Assembly (NCBI RefSeq): GCF_000972495.1
Contig: NZ_LATM01000010.1
Coordinates: 1-64,000, forward strand
From: Hymenobacter terrenus
Lineage (GTDB): Bacteria; Bacteroidota; Bacteroidia; Cytophagales; Hymenobacteraceae
Direction of reading: 5' to 3'
Length of the DNA: 64,000 nt
The position numbers and the translations under genes are program-made. Under the pieces are notes generated by a model, which was not told the DNA's origin, made no database searches, and saw only the letters and a program-made list of their open reading frames with translations. Positions 51,547-58,448 of the stretch are shown here, in pieces (the first letter of the stretch is position 1; every line of letters starts with the position of its first letter).

Positions 51547-52533
51547 TTAGCTTAGTCGACGGTCGATGTGGATGGATTGGCGGTAGCCCTCGCTGCCGAA
51601 CTGGCGGGTTACTTTCTGCACTTGGTAGGTGCCGCTGCGCTCGGGCATCACGTCATCGGTTAACTGTACCGCGTCACCCTGGCGCACGTAGGGGCGACCA
51701 AACGTGGTGAAGGAACCTTCGAGCCCGGCAAAGTCGTACTTGGCCGCCGCGGCGGTAGCCAGGGCCTGGAGGTCCGACTCGCTTTCGTTATAAAAGAAGA
51801 GCTGCACTACCTGGCCGTCAGCCGCCCCCGCCTCTTTGGTAAACTGTTTGTTGTCGGGAAGAACGCAGGTGGCCTTGATTTTCACCTTGCGTTCATCCCG
51901 CGACTTGAATTGCAGGTCATTATCAATCACATTTTCCCGGAAGGTCAGCGGGATGGTCTTACGATAGGAGCGGTCGGAATCTGAATGGGTATAGGCGAAG
52001 CCCACGTACAGCACGCCGCCCCGGAAGAAGCACTGGATACCGTACTTCTTGCGTAGCTCCTCGAAGACCTGGGCGCCGGTGGCATTCGAGATGCGGAACT
52101 TGCCTAACCCGAGCTGAGCGAAAGAATACAAGACCCGAGGCCTTTTGGCTGCCGGGATTTTACTAATGAGCATATCAACCAAAGCCTTGACGGTGACTTG
52201 CTCGTACGTCTTTTTCACGCTGAACTGCTTGAACAACCACATCGGGTCCTCGCACTTGATGACGAGAGGGATGGTGGTTTTCACGTTCGAGACGTAACCC
52301 TGGAAAACGGTGTCGTAGTTGAAGTCATAACCCAGCTCGATGGTCACTTGGTCCCCAACCCGGAACACCGCCTGGCTGCCGTTCACGGCGGGCTTGCCGC
52401 CGATACTCAGCTTCTTAGGTAGCGTGATAGTGGCCGTCGAGGTGAGGTCCTTCCACGACTCTTCAGTTTCCACCTGCGTGACGTAGGTCGTTTGATAGTT
52501 ACCAATGGTAAGGCGGGAGGTGAGGCGATACAT
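51547..52533 (-). CDS. Tail hub protein (gpD / late control D-like)
   Basis: From the ATG at 52533 it encodes 328 residues. It starts MYRLTSRLTIGNYQTTYVTQ, then SWKDLTSTATITLPKKLS and VGDQVTIELGYDFNYDTVFQ (a phage hub beta-barrel), a middle domain with VKALVDMLISKIP and FRISNATGAQVFEELRKKYG, and a C-terminal DLQALATAAAAKYDFAGLEG part ending with QVQKVTRQFGSEGY. This order is typical of gpD/gp27-like hub proteins that join tube to spike. The upstream frame to 52584 is discarded because the leader motif lies in it. Confidence 0.78.
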   Translation of the reverse strand: MYRLTSRLTIGNYQTTYVTQVETEESWKDLTSTATITLPKKLSIGGKPAVNGSQAVFRVGDQVTIELGYDFNYDTVFQGYVSNVKTTIPLVIKCEDPMWLFKQFSVKKTYEQVTVKALVDMLISKIPAAKRPRVLYSFAQLGLGKFRISNATGAQVFEELRKKYGIQCFFRGGVLYVGFAYTHSDSDRSYRKTIPLTFRENVIDNDLQFKSRDERKVKIKATCVLPDNKQFTKEAGAADGQVVQLFFYNESESDLQALATAAAAKYDFAGLEGSFTTFGRPYVRQGDAVQLTDDVMPERSGTYQVQKVTRQFGSEGYRQSIHIDRRLS

Positions 52534-52541
52534 CAGGTGGG

Positions 52542-52576
52542 GTTTCCTCCTTGAATCCCGCGGGCCCGGATGGCTT
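52542..52576 (-). promoter_or_regulatory. Late-gene leader motif, site 6 (hub)
   Basis: Minus strand: AAGCCATCC, then GGATTCAAGGAGGAAAC; 12 bases to the ATG at 52533. Confidence 0.87.
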
Positions 52577-52584
52577 CCCGCCAC

Positions 52585-52603
52585 GAGCGAGACCCCCTAT
52601 TTA
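52585..52603 (+). repeat. CCCTATTTA site, copy 3 (with 19-bp inverted partner)
   Basis: GAGCGAGACCCCCTATTTA is the exact complement of 56638-56656. It lies between the divergent hub gene and the small plus-strand gene. Confidence 0.7.
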
Positions 52604-52639
52604 TTTTGTATTATATTTTTTAAGTTGAATACTTTTACT

Positions 52640-52647
52640 TATATTTG
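52640..52647 (+). promoter_or_regulatory. -7 element of the plus-strand gene at 52680
   Basis: TATATTTG matches TAnnTTTG in a very AT-rich leader; a T-rich tract stands near -33. It would give this gene its own promoter, active in the lysogen. Confidence 0.6.
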
Positions 52648-52679
52648 CAGTATAGTTAAACATTAAATATTTTTATAAT

Positions 52680-52988
52680 ATGAAAAGAATAATTAGTTAC
52701 GAGGAATGGATTACGGACAATGTTGATACAGGTGACTATGAAGAGGTATATGCCTTATATGATTCTGTAGAGAACCTGTCTAGTGAAGGTGGTTTTGAGA
52801 TACAGCCCGGACGTAAAAATGATGGTGAACAACATCTGTTGACTAGTATGGCACAGGAATCCATGCTGATAATTGCGTCAGACAAAGCAAGGACTGCCTT
52901 ACTCAACCATATTCGTGTGAAATACATGGATGATATGGATGCAGATAGCTATCATCTTTTTCACAGAAGATTGGAGGAAGATAATTAA
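52680..52988 (+). CDS. AT-rich moron-type protein, unknown
   Basis: One hundred two residues, acidic: ISYEEWITDNVDTGDYEEVY then ALYDSVENLSSEGGFEIQPG, and a C-terminal DDMDADSYHLFHRRLEEDN. Its GC content is far below that of its neighbours. It faces the late operon, between the hub and the DUF6046-like gene, with its own -7 element. No membrane or signal segment is present. These are signs of recent gain. Acidic small proteins of phages often mimic DNA, which would suit an anti-defence role, but there is no direct evidence. Confidence 0.65.
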   Translation: MKRIISYEEWITDNVDTGDYEEVYALYDSVENLSSEGGFEIQPGRKNDGEQHLLTSMAQESMLIIASDKARTALLNHIRVKYMDDMDADSYHLFHRRLEEDN

Positions 52989-53012
52989 AATAAAGCCCTG
53001 AATTCAGCAGCG

Positions 53013-53678
53013 TTAGTTCAGTTTTACCAACTCCACCGGGTTATCTGACAGGCAGTTAATATCAAATAGCTGGGTGTTGGTATAGCCCTCGCGTTGTGGC
53101 AAATTGTAGTCAGTGACTACCAGTGAGTAGATGCCATATTGAGCGAGGTAATCGCTCGTGACTGTCAGTGTGACTGGTGCTTTTAATATCTTCATCAGTT
53201 GCTTGACCTGAGCCGTCGGGTAGGCCGTACCGGCGGCATTGACCAGGGCCCCGCGCAGGCTGACCTTATAGTCATCGTCCGCGATGTATTCTTTCACCCG
53301 GCCATTGCGGCCACTCAGGGCAGTGGTGACGATGTTCTTGGTCAGGCTCACGTCGACGAGTACAGTGTCCAAGGTAATCATCGCCCGGTTCACCTTGGCC
53401 TTCTCATACTTCCCCGAGACCTCGTTGAATTGCTCGACGTCGTACGGTTCGTACTCCAGCTGGATTTTCGCCACTACGGGCTTGCCCGCGTACAGCTCCA
53501 CATTATCGCGCGAGGTCTGTGGAACGTCGCGCTTATCGGAGGGCTGGGAGGGATATGTTCCGGCATTGAAGAACAGCACGGTACGCAACTGCTGCCCGAA
53601 CGCCCCCAGCACCAAATCGAGTTGTGGTGCTGGGGTTCGGGGAGGATTGGTAGGGATAAGGATGTCGGTGATAGCCAT
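53013..53678 (-). CDS. DUF6046-like phage tail protein
   Basis: A 221-residue protein between tape measure and hub. It begins ILIPTNPPRTPAPQLDLVLG, then TVLFFNAGTYPSQPSDKRDV, VAKIQLEYEPYDVEQFNEVS and a beta-rich end with YGIYSLVVTDYNLPQREGYT. The text resembles the DUF6046 family seen in Bacteroides phages, an uncharacterised tail component, perhaps a distal-tail or hub-linking protein. It starts 3 bp after the tape-measure stop, so translation should be coupled. No motif assigns an activity. Confidence 0.65.
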   Translation of the reverse strand: MAITDILIPTNPPRTPAPQLDLVLGAFGQQLRTVLFFNAGTYPSQPSDKRDVPQTSRDNVELYAGKPVVAKIQLEYEPYDVEQFNEVSGKYEKAKVNRAMITLDTVLVDVSLTKNIVTTALSGRNGRVKEYIADDDYKVSLRGALVNAAGTAYPTAQVKQLMKILKAPVTLTVTSDYLAQYGIYSLVVTDYNLPQREGYTNTQLFDINCLSDNPVELVKLN

Positions 53679-53681
53679 AGT

Positions 53682-55301
53682 TTAGTTCTGGTTAGCAAGG
53701 ATAGAGACGTCGTTGATGGCGGTGAGCAGTTCTTCCTTCAGGGATTTGCTGGCCATCGAGTTGGCTTCGCGCATGGAGCTCACGTGCTGGGTTTCAACGC
53801 CCACCAGCTTGTCGATTTTGATGGTAATGGTAGTGAGCTTGGTCCCCGCGACGTCGCCGATTTTGGTACTCAGCTTGGTGTCTGTAGACGATTTGGTGCC
53901 AGCCCCAGCAGCACCCTTGCCACCAGCAGCAGCCCCAGCCGCGGCCTCATCCTTCTTCTGGAAGAAGTTGGTGAACGAAGGAGCCTTGTCGTCCCAGGCC
54001 TTATAGGTATCCTTGTTGGCAAGCACTTCCCCGGGGGTGAAGGCAATCTTACCCAGCCCGGCGGCGATGCCTTTGATGTCACCTTTGAGGATGGATTGAA
54101 TGGTATCGGCGATGCCACCAAACACGCCCTTCGCGATGTCGGCGATACCTTTAAAGATGATTTTGATGACGTTGTAGGTCTTGAGCATGATGGTCTGGAA
54201 GGTCTGGTTGGTAGCCGCGAACTCCTTGAAGGCCAAGAAAATACGGGCGAAGTTCGAGTAGAAAGAACCCAGCACCTCGCTCACTGATTGGATGATGGGA
54301 CTCACCAACTGGACGGCCCCGCCAATGCCATTGAAGACACCCTCCAGTGTCTTCCCAACGTCAGCACCCACGCCCATTGACTCCCATACCTGGGAGATGG
54401 AGTCGATAACTGGCTGAACAGCTATGCGTAGCGGCTCGAAGATGGCGCCAAACTTGGCCTTGTTGGTTTGCACCCAGCTCAGCACCTCGTTGAGCTTGTC
54501 GAGCATGGTCGACAAGAAGGGTACCTGGCCTTCCCCGGCATCGCTCATCATCTGGGCAATGGTGTCCTGCAGGTTGCTCCACTTGCCCGTGAGCGTGTTG
54601 GACATCTTCCCGTTCAGGTCACCCCATTTGCCCTGCGTACCACCTAAACTTTCGAAGTATTTATCGAGGTCCCCAAACGAGAGCTTGCCTTGCTCGCCCA
54701 ATTTGCGCAGGCCTTGCACGTTGGTGCCCAGCTGCTTGGCAAAGTCCTGCAGCGGAATCTTGGCGTCGGCCAATTGGTTGAGGTCCTCGCCCTGAATCTT
54801 GCCGTTCCCTCGGTTTTTGACGTAGAGGCTCGTCAGCTCACCCAGGTTCTTGCCAGTGGCGGAACTGATGTTACCCAGCGTGGTGAGCTTCTTGCCCATC
54901 TCGTCCGTGGTAAGGCCGGCCCCTAACAGTTGCTGACCATACTCTAACAATTCGGTCTTAGCAAATGGCGTCTTGGTGGCCAGTTTCGCTACGACATCGA
55001 TTGCTTCCCCCGCTGCTTTCGCCGAGCCCGTGAACACCTCATAGCGGACCCGGGTCGCTTCCATGTCGGCCCCAGCGCTGATGATGCTCTTACCGAACGA
55101 GACCACCGCACCGATTGCGAACGCGCCGGCGGCCATGCGGGCTAGTCCACCCAAGGCCCCACCCATCGACGAGCTACCCTTTTTGGTTTCCTCCTGTGCG
55201 CCCTTGAACTTGGCCACGAAGTCGCTCACCGAGCTCGACGCGCGCTGGAGCGGGGCGGTCAGGTTATCCTTGAGGTCTAGTGCGAACTGGACGAGATTCA
55301 T
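53682..55301 (-). CDS. Phage tape measure protein
   Basis: A 539-residue protein with the tape-measure domain: NLTAPLQRASSSVSDFVAKF, a Gly-rich hydrophobic GGLARMAAGAFAIGAVVSFG, then VRYEVFTGSAKAAGEAIDVV, LATKTPFAKTELLEYGQQLL and a long helical region to about 470. The C-terminal part is Ala/Lys-rich with KLTTITIKIDKLVGVETQHV. It sets the tail length; at 539 residues it implies a short contractile tail (roughly 80 nm if the usual 0.15 nm per residue holds). The leader motif stands 12 bases before the start. It lies directly downstream of the chaperone genes. Confidence 0.85.
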   Translation of the reverse strand: MNLVQFALDLKDNLTAPLQRASSSVSDFVAKFKGAQEETKKGSSSMGGALGGLARMAAGAFAIGAVVSFGKSIISAGADMEATRVRYEVFTGSAKAAGEAIDVVAKLATKTPFAKTELLEYGQQLLGAGLTTDEMGKKLTTLGNISSATGKNLGELTSLYVKNRGNGKIQGEDLNQLADAKIPLQDFAKQLGTNVQGLRKLGEQGKLSFGDLDKYFESLGGTQGKWGDLNGKMSNTLTGKWSNLQDTIAQMMSDAGEGQVPFLSTMLDKLNEVLSWVQTNKAKFGAIFEPLRIAVQPVIDSISQVWESMGVGADVGKTLEGVFNGIGGAVQLVSPIIQSVSEVLGSFYSNFARIFLAFKEFAATNQTFQTIMLKTYNVIKIIFKGIADIAKGVFGGIADTIQSILKGDIKGIAAGLGKIAFTPGEVLANKDTYKAWDDKAPSFTNFFQKKDEAAAGAAAGGKGAAGAGTKSSTDTKLSTKIGDVAGTKLTTITIKIDKLVGVETQHVSSMREANSMASKSLKEELLTAINDVSILANQN

Positions 55302-55309
55302 CGTGGAGG

Positions 55310-55344
55310 CTTTCCTCCTTGAATCCCGTGCCAGCAGATGGCTT
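55310..55344 (-). promoter_or_regulatory. Late-gene leader motif, site 5 (tape measure)
   Basis: Minus strand: AAGCCATCT, then GGATTCAAGGAGGAAAG; 12 bases to the ATG at 55301. Confidence 0.87.
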
Positions 55345-55351
55345 ACTCCAC

Positions 55352-55390
55352 AAAAAAGCTCTCACAGTCAACTAGCTGTGAGAGCTTTTC
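55352..55390. terminator. Terminator upstream of the tape measure leader
   Basis: AAAAAAGCTCTCACAG, loop, then CTGTGAGAGCTTTTCTT. The stretch 55391-55612 holds no gene; a further hairpin (AAAGCCCG / CGGGCTTT) lies near 55538-55567. Confidence 0.85.
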
Positions 55391-55612
55391 TTAGCTGTCC
55401 TAGCAATTAGAAAAAGTATGATGAAAGGAATGATGGAAAATATGATGTATTCGTAGGGCTACGCCAGAAAAGCGCTATTACCTTTGACCCACTCGCGTTA
55501 CCAAGTCCCCAGACTAACGGCTACCCTTGAAAAAGGGAAAGCCCGGCTGCGGGAACAGACGGGCTTTCGAGAAGTGCAGGGGTTATCAAGCAACCCTTTT
55601 ACTTCCTGTTAG

Positions 55613-55747
55613 ATGAAAAAGGACCAAGCGAGGACGGACTTTGAACTCAAGTTCAAGCTCCGTGTGCCTCCCGAGCTAGTGAAGTGGCTCGTGGGGGTTC
55701 TGGTGAGTGGCAGCGCCCTATCGGCAGCCACTCATTGGATCAAGTAA
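55613..55747 (+). CDS. Micro-protein with one membrane helix (moron-type)
   Basis: Forty-four residues, read opposite to the late operon: MKKDQARTDFELKFKLRVPP, then a hydrophobic helix (LVKWLVGVLVSGSALSAA) and THWIK. It has its own terminator 9 bp after the stop. The polar start and single helix suggest an inner-membrane micro-protein of the superinfection-exclusion or pinholin size class, but no family is recognised. Support is the clean layout and the hydrophobic pattern. Confidence 0.55.
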   Translation: MKKDQARTDFELKFKLRVPPELVKWLVGVLVSGSALSAATHWIK

Positions 55748-55756
55748 GGCAGGGGG

Positions 55757-55788
55757 CTGAACCGCAAGGTTCAGTTCCTTGTTTTTTA
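55757..55788 (+). terminator. Terminator of the micro-protein gene
   Basis: CTGAACC, loop GCAA, GGTTCAG, then TTCCTTGTTTTTT. Confidence 0.75.
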
Positions 55789-55883
55789 TTTATTTATTTC
55801 TTCAACGCAAAAGTATATCCCAAGTATCCGCCGGATATACTTTGTATATTTAGAAAGCGTTTAAGTATCTATTAATCAGTGAT

Positions 55884-55914
55884 AAAAATAATTGACAAAT
55901 TGTCAATTATTTTT
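55884..55914. terminator. AT-rich perfect palindrome
   Basis: AAAAATAATTGACAA, one base, then its complement. It may be a terminator or an operator. The DNA from 55789 to 55957 has no gene. Confidence 0.55.
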
Positions 55915-55958
55915 ATTTCCTGGGTCAAGGTAACAAATCAGGTCAACGATTGCCCCCA

Positions 55959-55990
55959 CGAAAAAGCCCCGGTCATGATTGGCCGGGGCG
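55959..55990 (-). terminator. Terminator after the frameshift tail chaperone
   Basis: GCCCCGG and CCGGGGC pair across a 10-base loop, with AAAAA/TTTTT on the minus-strand exit side, just after the stop of the -1 frame at 55995. Confidence 0.7.
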
Positions 55991-55994
55991 GTAC

Positions 55995-56614
55995 TTAAAT
56001 AGCTTTGAGTTTGTGCTCCATTTTCAGCACCCATTCCAGGCCGTGCCAGACCTCGACAAAGCGAGAGAAATCCATCTCTCCGGTCCGGGGGTCTTCGCTA
56101 ATCAGGTCCCACGGCTCCATCTTGTGATGGAAGCGGATGAGGGCGAAGAGGTGGCGCAGCTGAAGGTTATCCTTTTCATTAAAGTCCCCCCAGCTGCCCT
56201 GGTTTAGTTTTTTTTTAGTGCCAGCGTACCATTCATTTCCACCATCTTAGCCGCTTGTAGCGAGGCTTCCAGGCGGGTATCATCATTGGTGTTCAGGTCG
56301 TAGCCACCGATGAAGCACATACCTAAAATGATGATGCCACTATCAATTTGGGCATCAATCCCGGACGGGTCCTTGGCGGCGAAAATGGCGGCCAGCGCTG
56401 CCCGGCGGGCGTTGAAGTCCGGCTTGCGCAGGTACATGCGCTCGGTCTTGCCATCGACTTCGCCAGTGATGGTATACACCGTGCCCCACTGTTCTTTCAG
56501 TGCGGCCAATTCGTCGTCGATGGCTTCGGGCTGAGCGGTGTATTCATCCGCATATTCACCAACTGAAGCAGTCATGGGATGTTGACTAGCGGTGGTAACT
56601 TTTAATTTGGGCAT
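55995..56614 (-). CDS. Tail assembly chaperone gpGT (made by -1 frameshift)
   Basis: The downstream frame opens across the stop of gpG. At 56208-56216 the minus strand has nine A (codons CTA AAA AAA AAC TAA). Slipping back one base after the second AAA reads K L N Q G S W and continues through GDFNEKDNLQLRHLFALIRF, HHKMEPWDLISEDPRTGEMD and FSRFVEVWHGLEWVLKMEHK to a stop at 55995, 70 residues after the shift. This extension is well formed and has no start codon of its own near the overlap. gpG/gpGT frameshifts between tube and tape-measure genes are conserved in phages of this type. The T part links the chaperone to the tape measure. Confidence 0.8.
56204..56614 (-). CDS. Tail assembly chaperone gpG
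   Basis: A 136-residue acidic protein from the ATG at 56614, ending just past the slippery A run. It reads MPKLKVTTASQHPMTASVGE, then YRKPDFNARRAALAAI-type helices (YLRKPDFNARRAALAAIFAA), GIDAQIDSGIIILGMCFIGG and LEASLQAAKMVEMNGTLAL. It lies between tube and tape measure, the place of gpG in contractile and siphophage tails. It coats the tape measure during assembly. An upstream CCCTATTTAG-type site (56638-56656) may regulate it. The start is chosen after that site. Confidence 0.78.
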   Translation of the reverse strand: MPKLKVTTASQHPMTASVGEYADEYTAQPEAIDDELAALKEQWGTVYTITGEVDGKTERMYLRKPDFNARRAALAAIFAAKDPSGIDAQIDSGIIILGMCFIGGYDLNTNDDTRLEASLQAAKMVEMNGTLALKKN

Positions 56615-56637
56615 TGTCGTATTGTTTGGGTTCGGAC

Positions 56638-56656
56638 TAAATAGGGGGTCTCGCTC
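56638..56656 (-). promoter_or_regulatory. CCCTATTTAG site, copy 4
   Basis: On the minus strand: GAGCGAGACCCCCTATTTA then GTCCGAA, 24 bp before the chaperone ATG. It is the exact inverted partner of 52585-52603 over 19 bases. Confidence 0.6.
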
Positions 56657-56683
56657 ATCCTCGGCATAGGCATAGACCAAAAA

Positions 56684-56713
56684 ATAACCGATCCCCAAAA
56701 AGAAATCGGTTAT
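56684..56713. terminator. Hairpin between tube and chaperone genes
   Basis: ATAACCGAT, 12-base A-rich loop, then ATCGGTTAT. No clear U tract follows on the minus strand, so it may attenuate rather than end transcription. Confidence 0.55.
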
Positions 56714-56738
56714 CCTGGAATACGAATACCAAATGCTT

Positions 56739-57152
56739 TTACAGCCAGGCGATTTCAGCGATAATCAGGTCGAGCTTAACGTCGAACTTTTCATCGCCTT
56801 GCTTCATCCCGCGCATGTTGTTCATGAATTCGCAGCTGCGGAGCTTGTGACGGACCGGGAGCTGACCGAGCTGGGCGGCAAAAGTGACGGTAATGTCAAA
56901 TGGAGGGATGGCTTTGATGTCCCCACCCGGCGCTACGCGGGTCAACCGTTCCACCTCGCTCGAATGCAGCGTGATGCTGCCCTTGGCCTCGTACTTGCCA
57001 TACGAGCGGCTGACAGGGGCCGAGCCAGCACCCCAGTTGTGTACTTTTTCAAGCTCATCGCTGTACTCGATTTCCGAGATACCGGCGATGACGTTGCCAG
57101 CGACGGTGAATACGGCGTTGGACCAGGAATATTCGATGCCGTTAACTAGCAT
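56739..57152 (-). CDS. Tail tube protein
   Basis: A 137-residue protein, directly after the sheath gene. It begins MLVNGIEYSWSNAVFTVAGN, has SDELEKVHNWGAGSAPVSRS, then YGKYEAKGSITLHSSEVERL and IPPFDITVTFAAQLGQLPV, the beta-sandwich pattern of phage tube (gpFII/gp19-like) proteins, and ends with a helix before FDVKLDLIIAEIAWL. The tube forms the inner channel of the contractile tail. The leader motif (57177-57210) is 28 bases away. Assignment rests on position and fold style. Confidence 0.78.
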   Translation of the reverse strand: MLVNGIEYSWSNAVFTVAGNVIAGISEIEYSDELEKVHNWGAGSAPVSRSYGKYEAKGSITLHSSEVERLTRVAPGGDIKAIPPFDITVTFAAQLGQLPVRHKLRSCEFMNNMRGMKQGDEKFDVKLDLIIAEIAWL

Positions 57153-57176
57153 AGTTGTATTAGGTTAGAGGGGTTG

Positions 57177-57210
57177 CTTTCCTCCTTGAATCCGGTTGCC
57201 CGAAATGGGG
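57177..57210 (-). promoter_or_regulatory. Late-gene leader motif, site 4 (tube)
   Basis: Minus strand: CCATTTCG, then GGATTCAAGGAGGAAAG; 28 bases to the ATG at 57152. Confidence 0.85.
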
Positions 57211-57212
57211 TA

Positions 57213-57246
57213 TAAAAAATCCCGGCCAATCGACCGGGATTTTTAT
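57213..57246. terminator. Terminator between sheath and tube genes
   Basis: AAAAAATCCCGG, loop, then CCGGGATTTTTAT. The leader of the tube gene starts right behind it. Confidence 0.85.
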
Positions 57247-58359
57247 TTAGTTGGAGGCTTTTACCTGGAACCCGATGGGGACCGTGATTTGCCGGGCGAC
57301 ACTCAATGGCGTGAGACCTAACTGGATTTCCAAGGTGCTGGTAGAAAGCACGTTTTGGGCGGGGTTGATGAACACAGAGAATTCGCTCAATTCCTGGGCG
57401 TCCACCATGGCAGTGAGCGGATTGGTTACAAGCAACTCGAATTTGGCCAGCGTTTGCTCGCTCAGCTTGCCACCTTTCAACCGCAAAGGCGAACCCAGTT
57501 CTGGAACCAAGGCGGCACGTACTAAGCGCTGGGCTTTGTCCATGGTGCGCACGTTCTCAATGGTGGCGTAGTCCGAGCTACCCAGCGTCGCGGTCTGTGA
57601 GTCGCTGTGGAAGCTGCCGCTGAAGCCGGTGTACTTGCGCAGGAAGATGTAGCCTTTGTCCTTGATAGCCTTGAGTTGGGCCATTGTCACGTTCTTGTAG
57701 TCTTCGCCACCGACGAAGCCGAGACGGTCGAAGAAGGTACCGCTCACGTTGTACTGGCGTACCCAGCCGATACAGTCGCTCACCTTGGACTTGGCGATGG
57801 TACCCAGGGTGGCACCACCTTGCGATTGGCTGGAGAGGTAATCAGTACCTAGCACCACACTCACGTATTGGGCTGAACCTGTCACCAGCGTGGGCAGGGT
57901 AGCCAGCATAAACGTACCGAGCGAGTCCGGAGCGTAGATCACACTCAGACCGCGGTGCAAGGCGTACTGGCTAGCTGCGGCCGCCTGCAGGGTATTGACG
58001 TTGGCCACGGAGAAGGTACCACCTACGTAGAGTACCTGGCGAACGGCGCCGTCGGCGGCATTCTGAATGGTTTCCAATGCGGCAGCCGCATCAGATTCCT
58101 GGGTCACGATGGCCAGGTAGAGCGGGGCCGAAACCTGCTCGAAGAATCGGTCGATGGCGAAGCGCAATGGGGCAGTGTCTGCGGTGGCGCTGGTAATGTT
58201 CAGGTTATCAGCATCAGCGCTGGAGAAAATTACGGCGCCGTTTTGCAGCAAGGCCGTGGGTTCACCTTGGTAGACGATGGCGGAAATAGCGTCGTCACCC
58301 GCCAGCACCCGGCCCAGGCCGCCGTCGGTTTGGAGAAAAGTTACATCAAATAAGCTCAT
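57247..58359 (-). CDS. Tail sheath protein (DUF2586 family)
   Basis: A 370-residue protein. It opens MSLFDVTFLQTDGGLGRVLA then GDDAISAIVYQGEPTALL, with DUF2586-type wording, and continues to RFAIDRFFEQVSAPLYLAIV, SQYALHRGLSVIYAPD, CIGWVRQYNVSGTFFDRLGF, GYIFLRKYTGFSGSFHSDSQ and a C-terminal FSVFINPAQNVLSTSTLEIQ. DUF2586 proteins are contractile sheath subunits in Mu-like and Bacteroidota phages. It shows that the tail is of the contractile type. It is followed by the tube gene, the normal order. The start is fixed by the common beginning; no leader motif precedes it. Confidence 0.85.
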   Translation of the reverse strand: MSLFDVTFLQTDGGLGRVLAGDDAISAIVYQGEPTALLQNGAVIFSSADADNLNITSATADTAPLRFAIDRFFEQVSAPLYLAIVTQESDAAAALETIQNAADGAVRQVLYVGGTFSVANVNTLQAAAASQYALHRGLSVIYAPDSLGTFMLATLPTLVTGSAQYVSVVLGTDYLSSQSQGGATLGTIAKSKVSDCIGWVRQYNVSGTFFDRLGFVGGEDYKNVTMAQLKAIKDKGYIFLRKYTGFSGSFHSDSQTATLGSSDYATIENVRTMDKAQRLVRAALVPELGSPLRLKGGKLSEQTLAKFELLVTNPLTAMVDAQELSEFSVFINPAQNVLSTSTLEIQLGLTPLSVARQITVPIGFQVKASN

Positions 58360-58394
58360 AGGGGAGGACCGACCCGGTCAGCGGTGAGGGGATG

Positions 58395-58426
58395 AAAAAA
58401 GGACCGCCGTTGCTGGCGGCCCTTTC
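58395..58426. terminator. Terminator between capsid and sheath genes
   Basis: GGACCGCC, 6-base loop, GGCGGCCC, with AAAAAA on the left and CTTTCT on the right. Confidence 0.72.
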
Positions 58427-58448
58427 TATCGGTTGTGACTTGGTTGGA

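Noticed and set aside
53199..54287. 362-codon plus-strand frame opposite tail genes
   Set aside because: Antisense shadow; the minus strand encodes tape measure and DUF6046-like proteins with translational coupling.
55950..56207. 85-codon plus-strand frame opposite the chaperone extension
   Set aside because: The minus strand carries the -1 frame of gpGT with strong protein character; the plus frame is its shadow.
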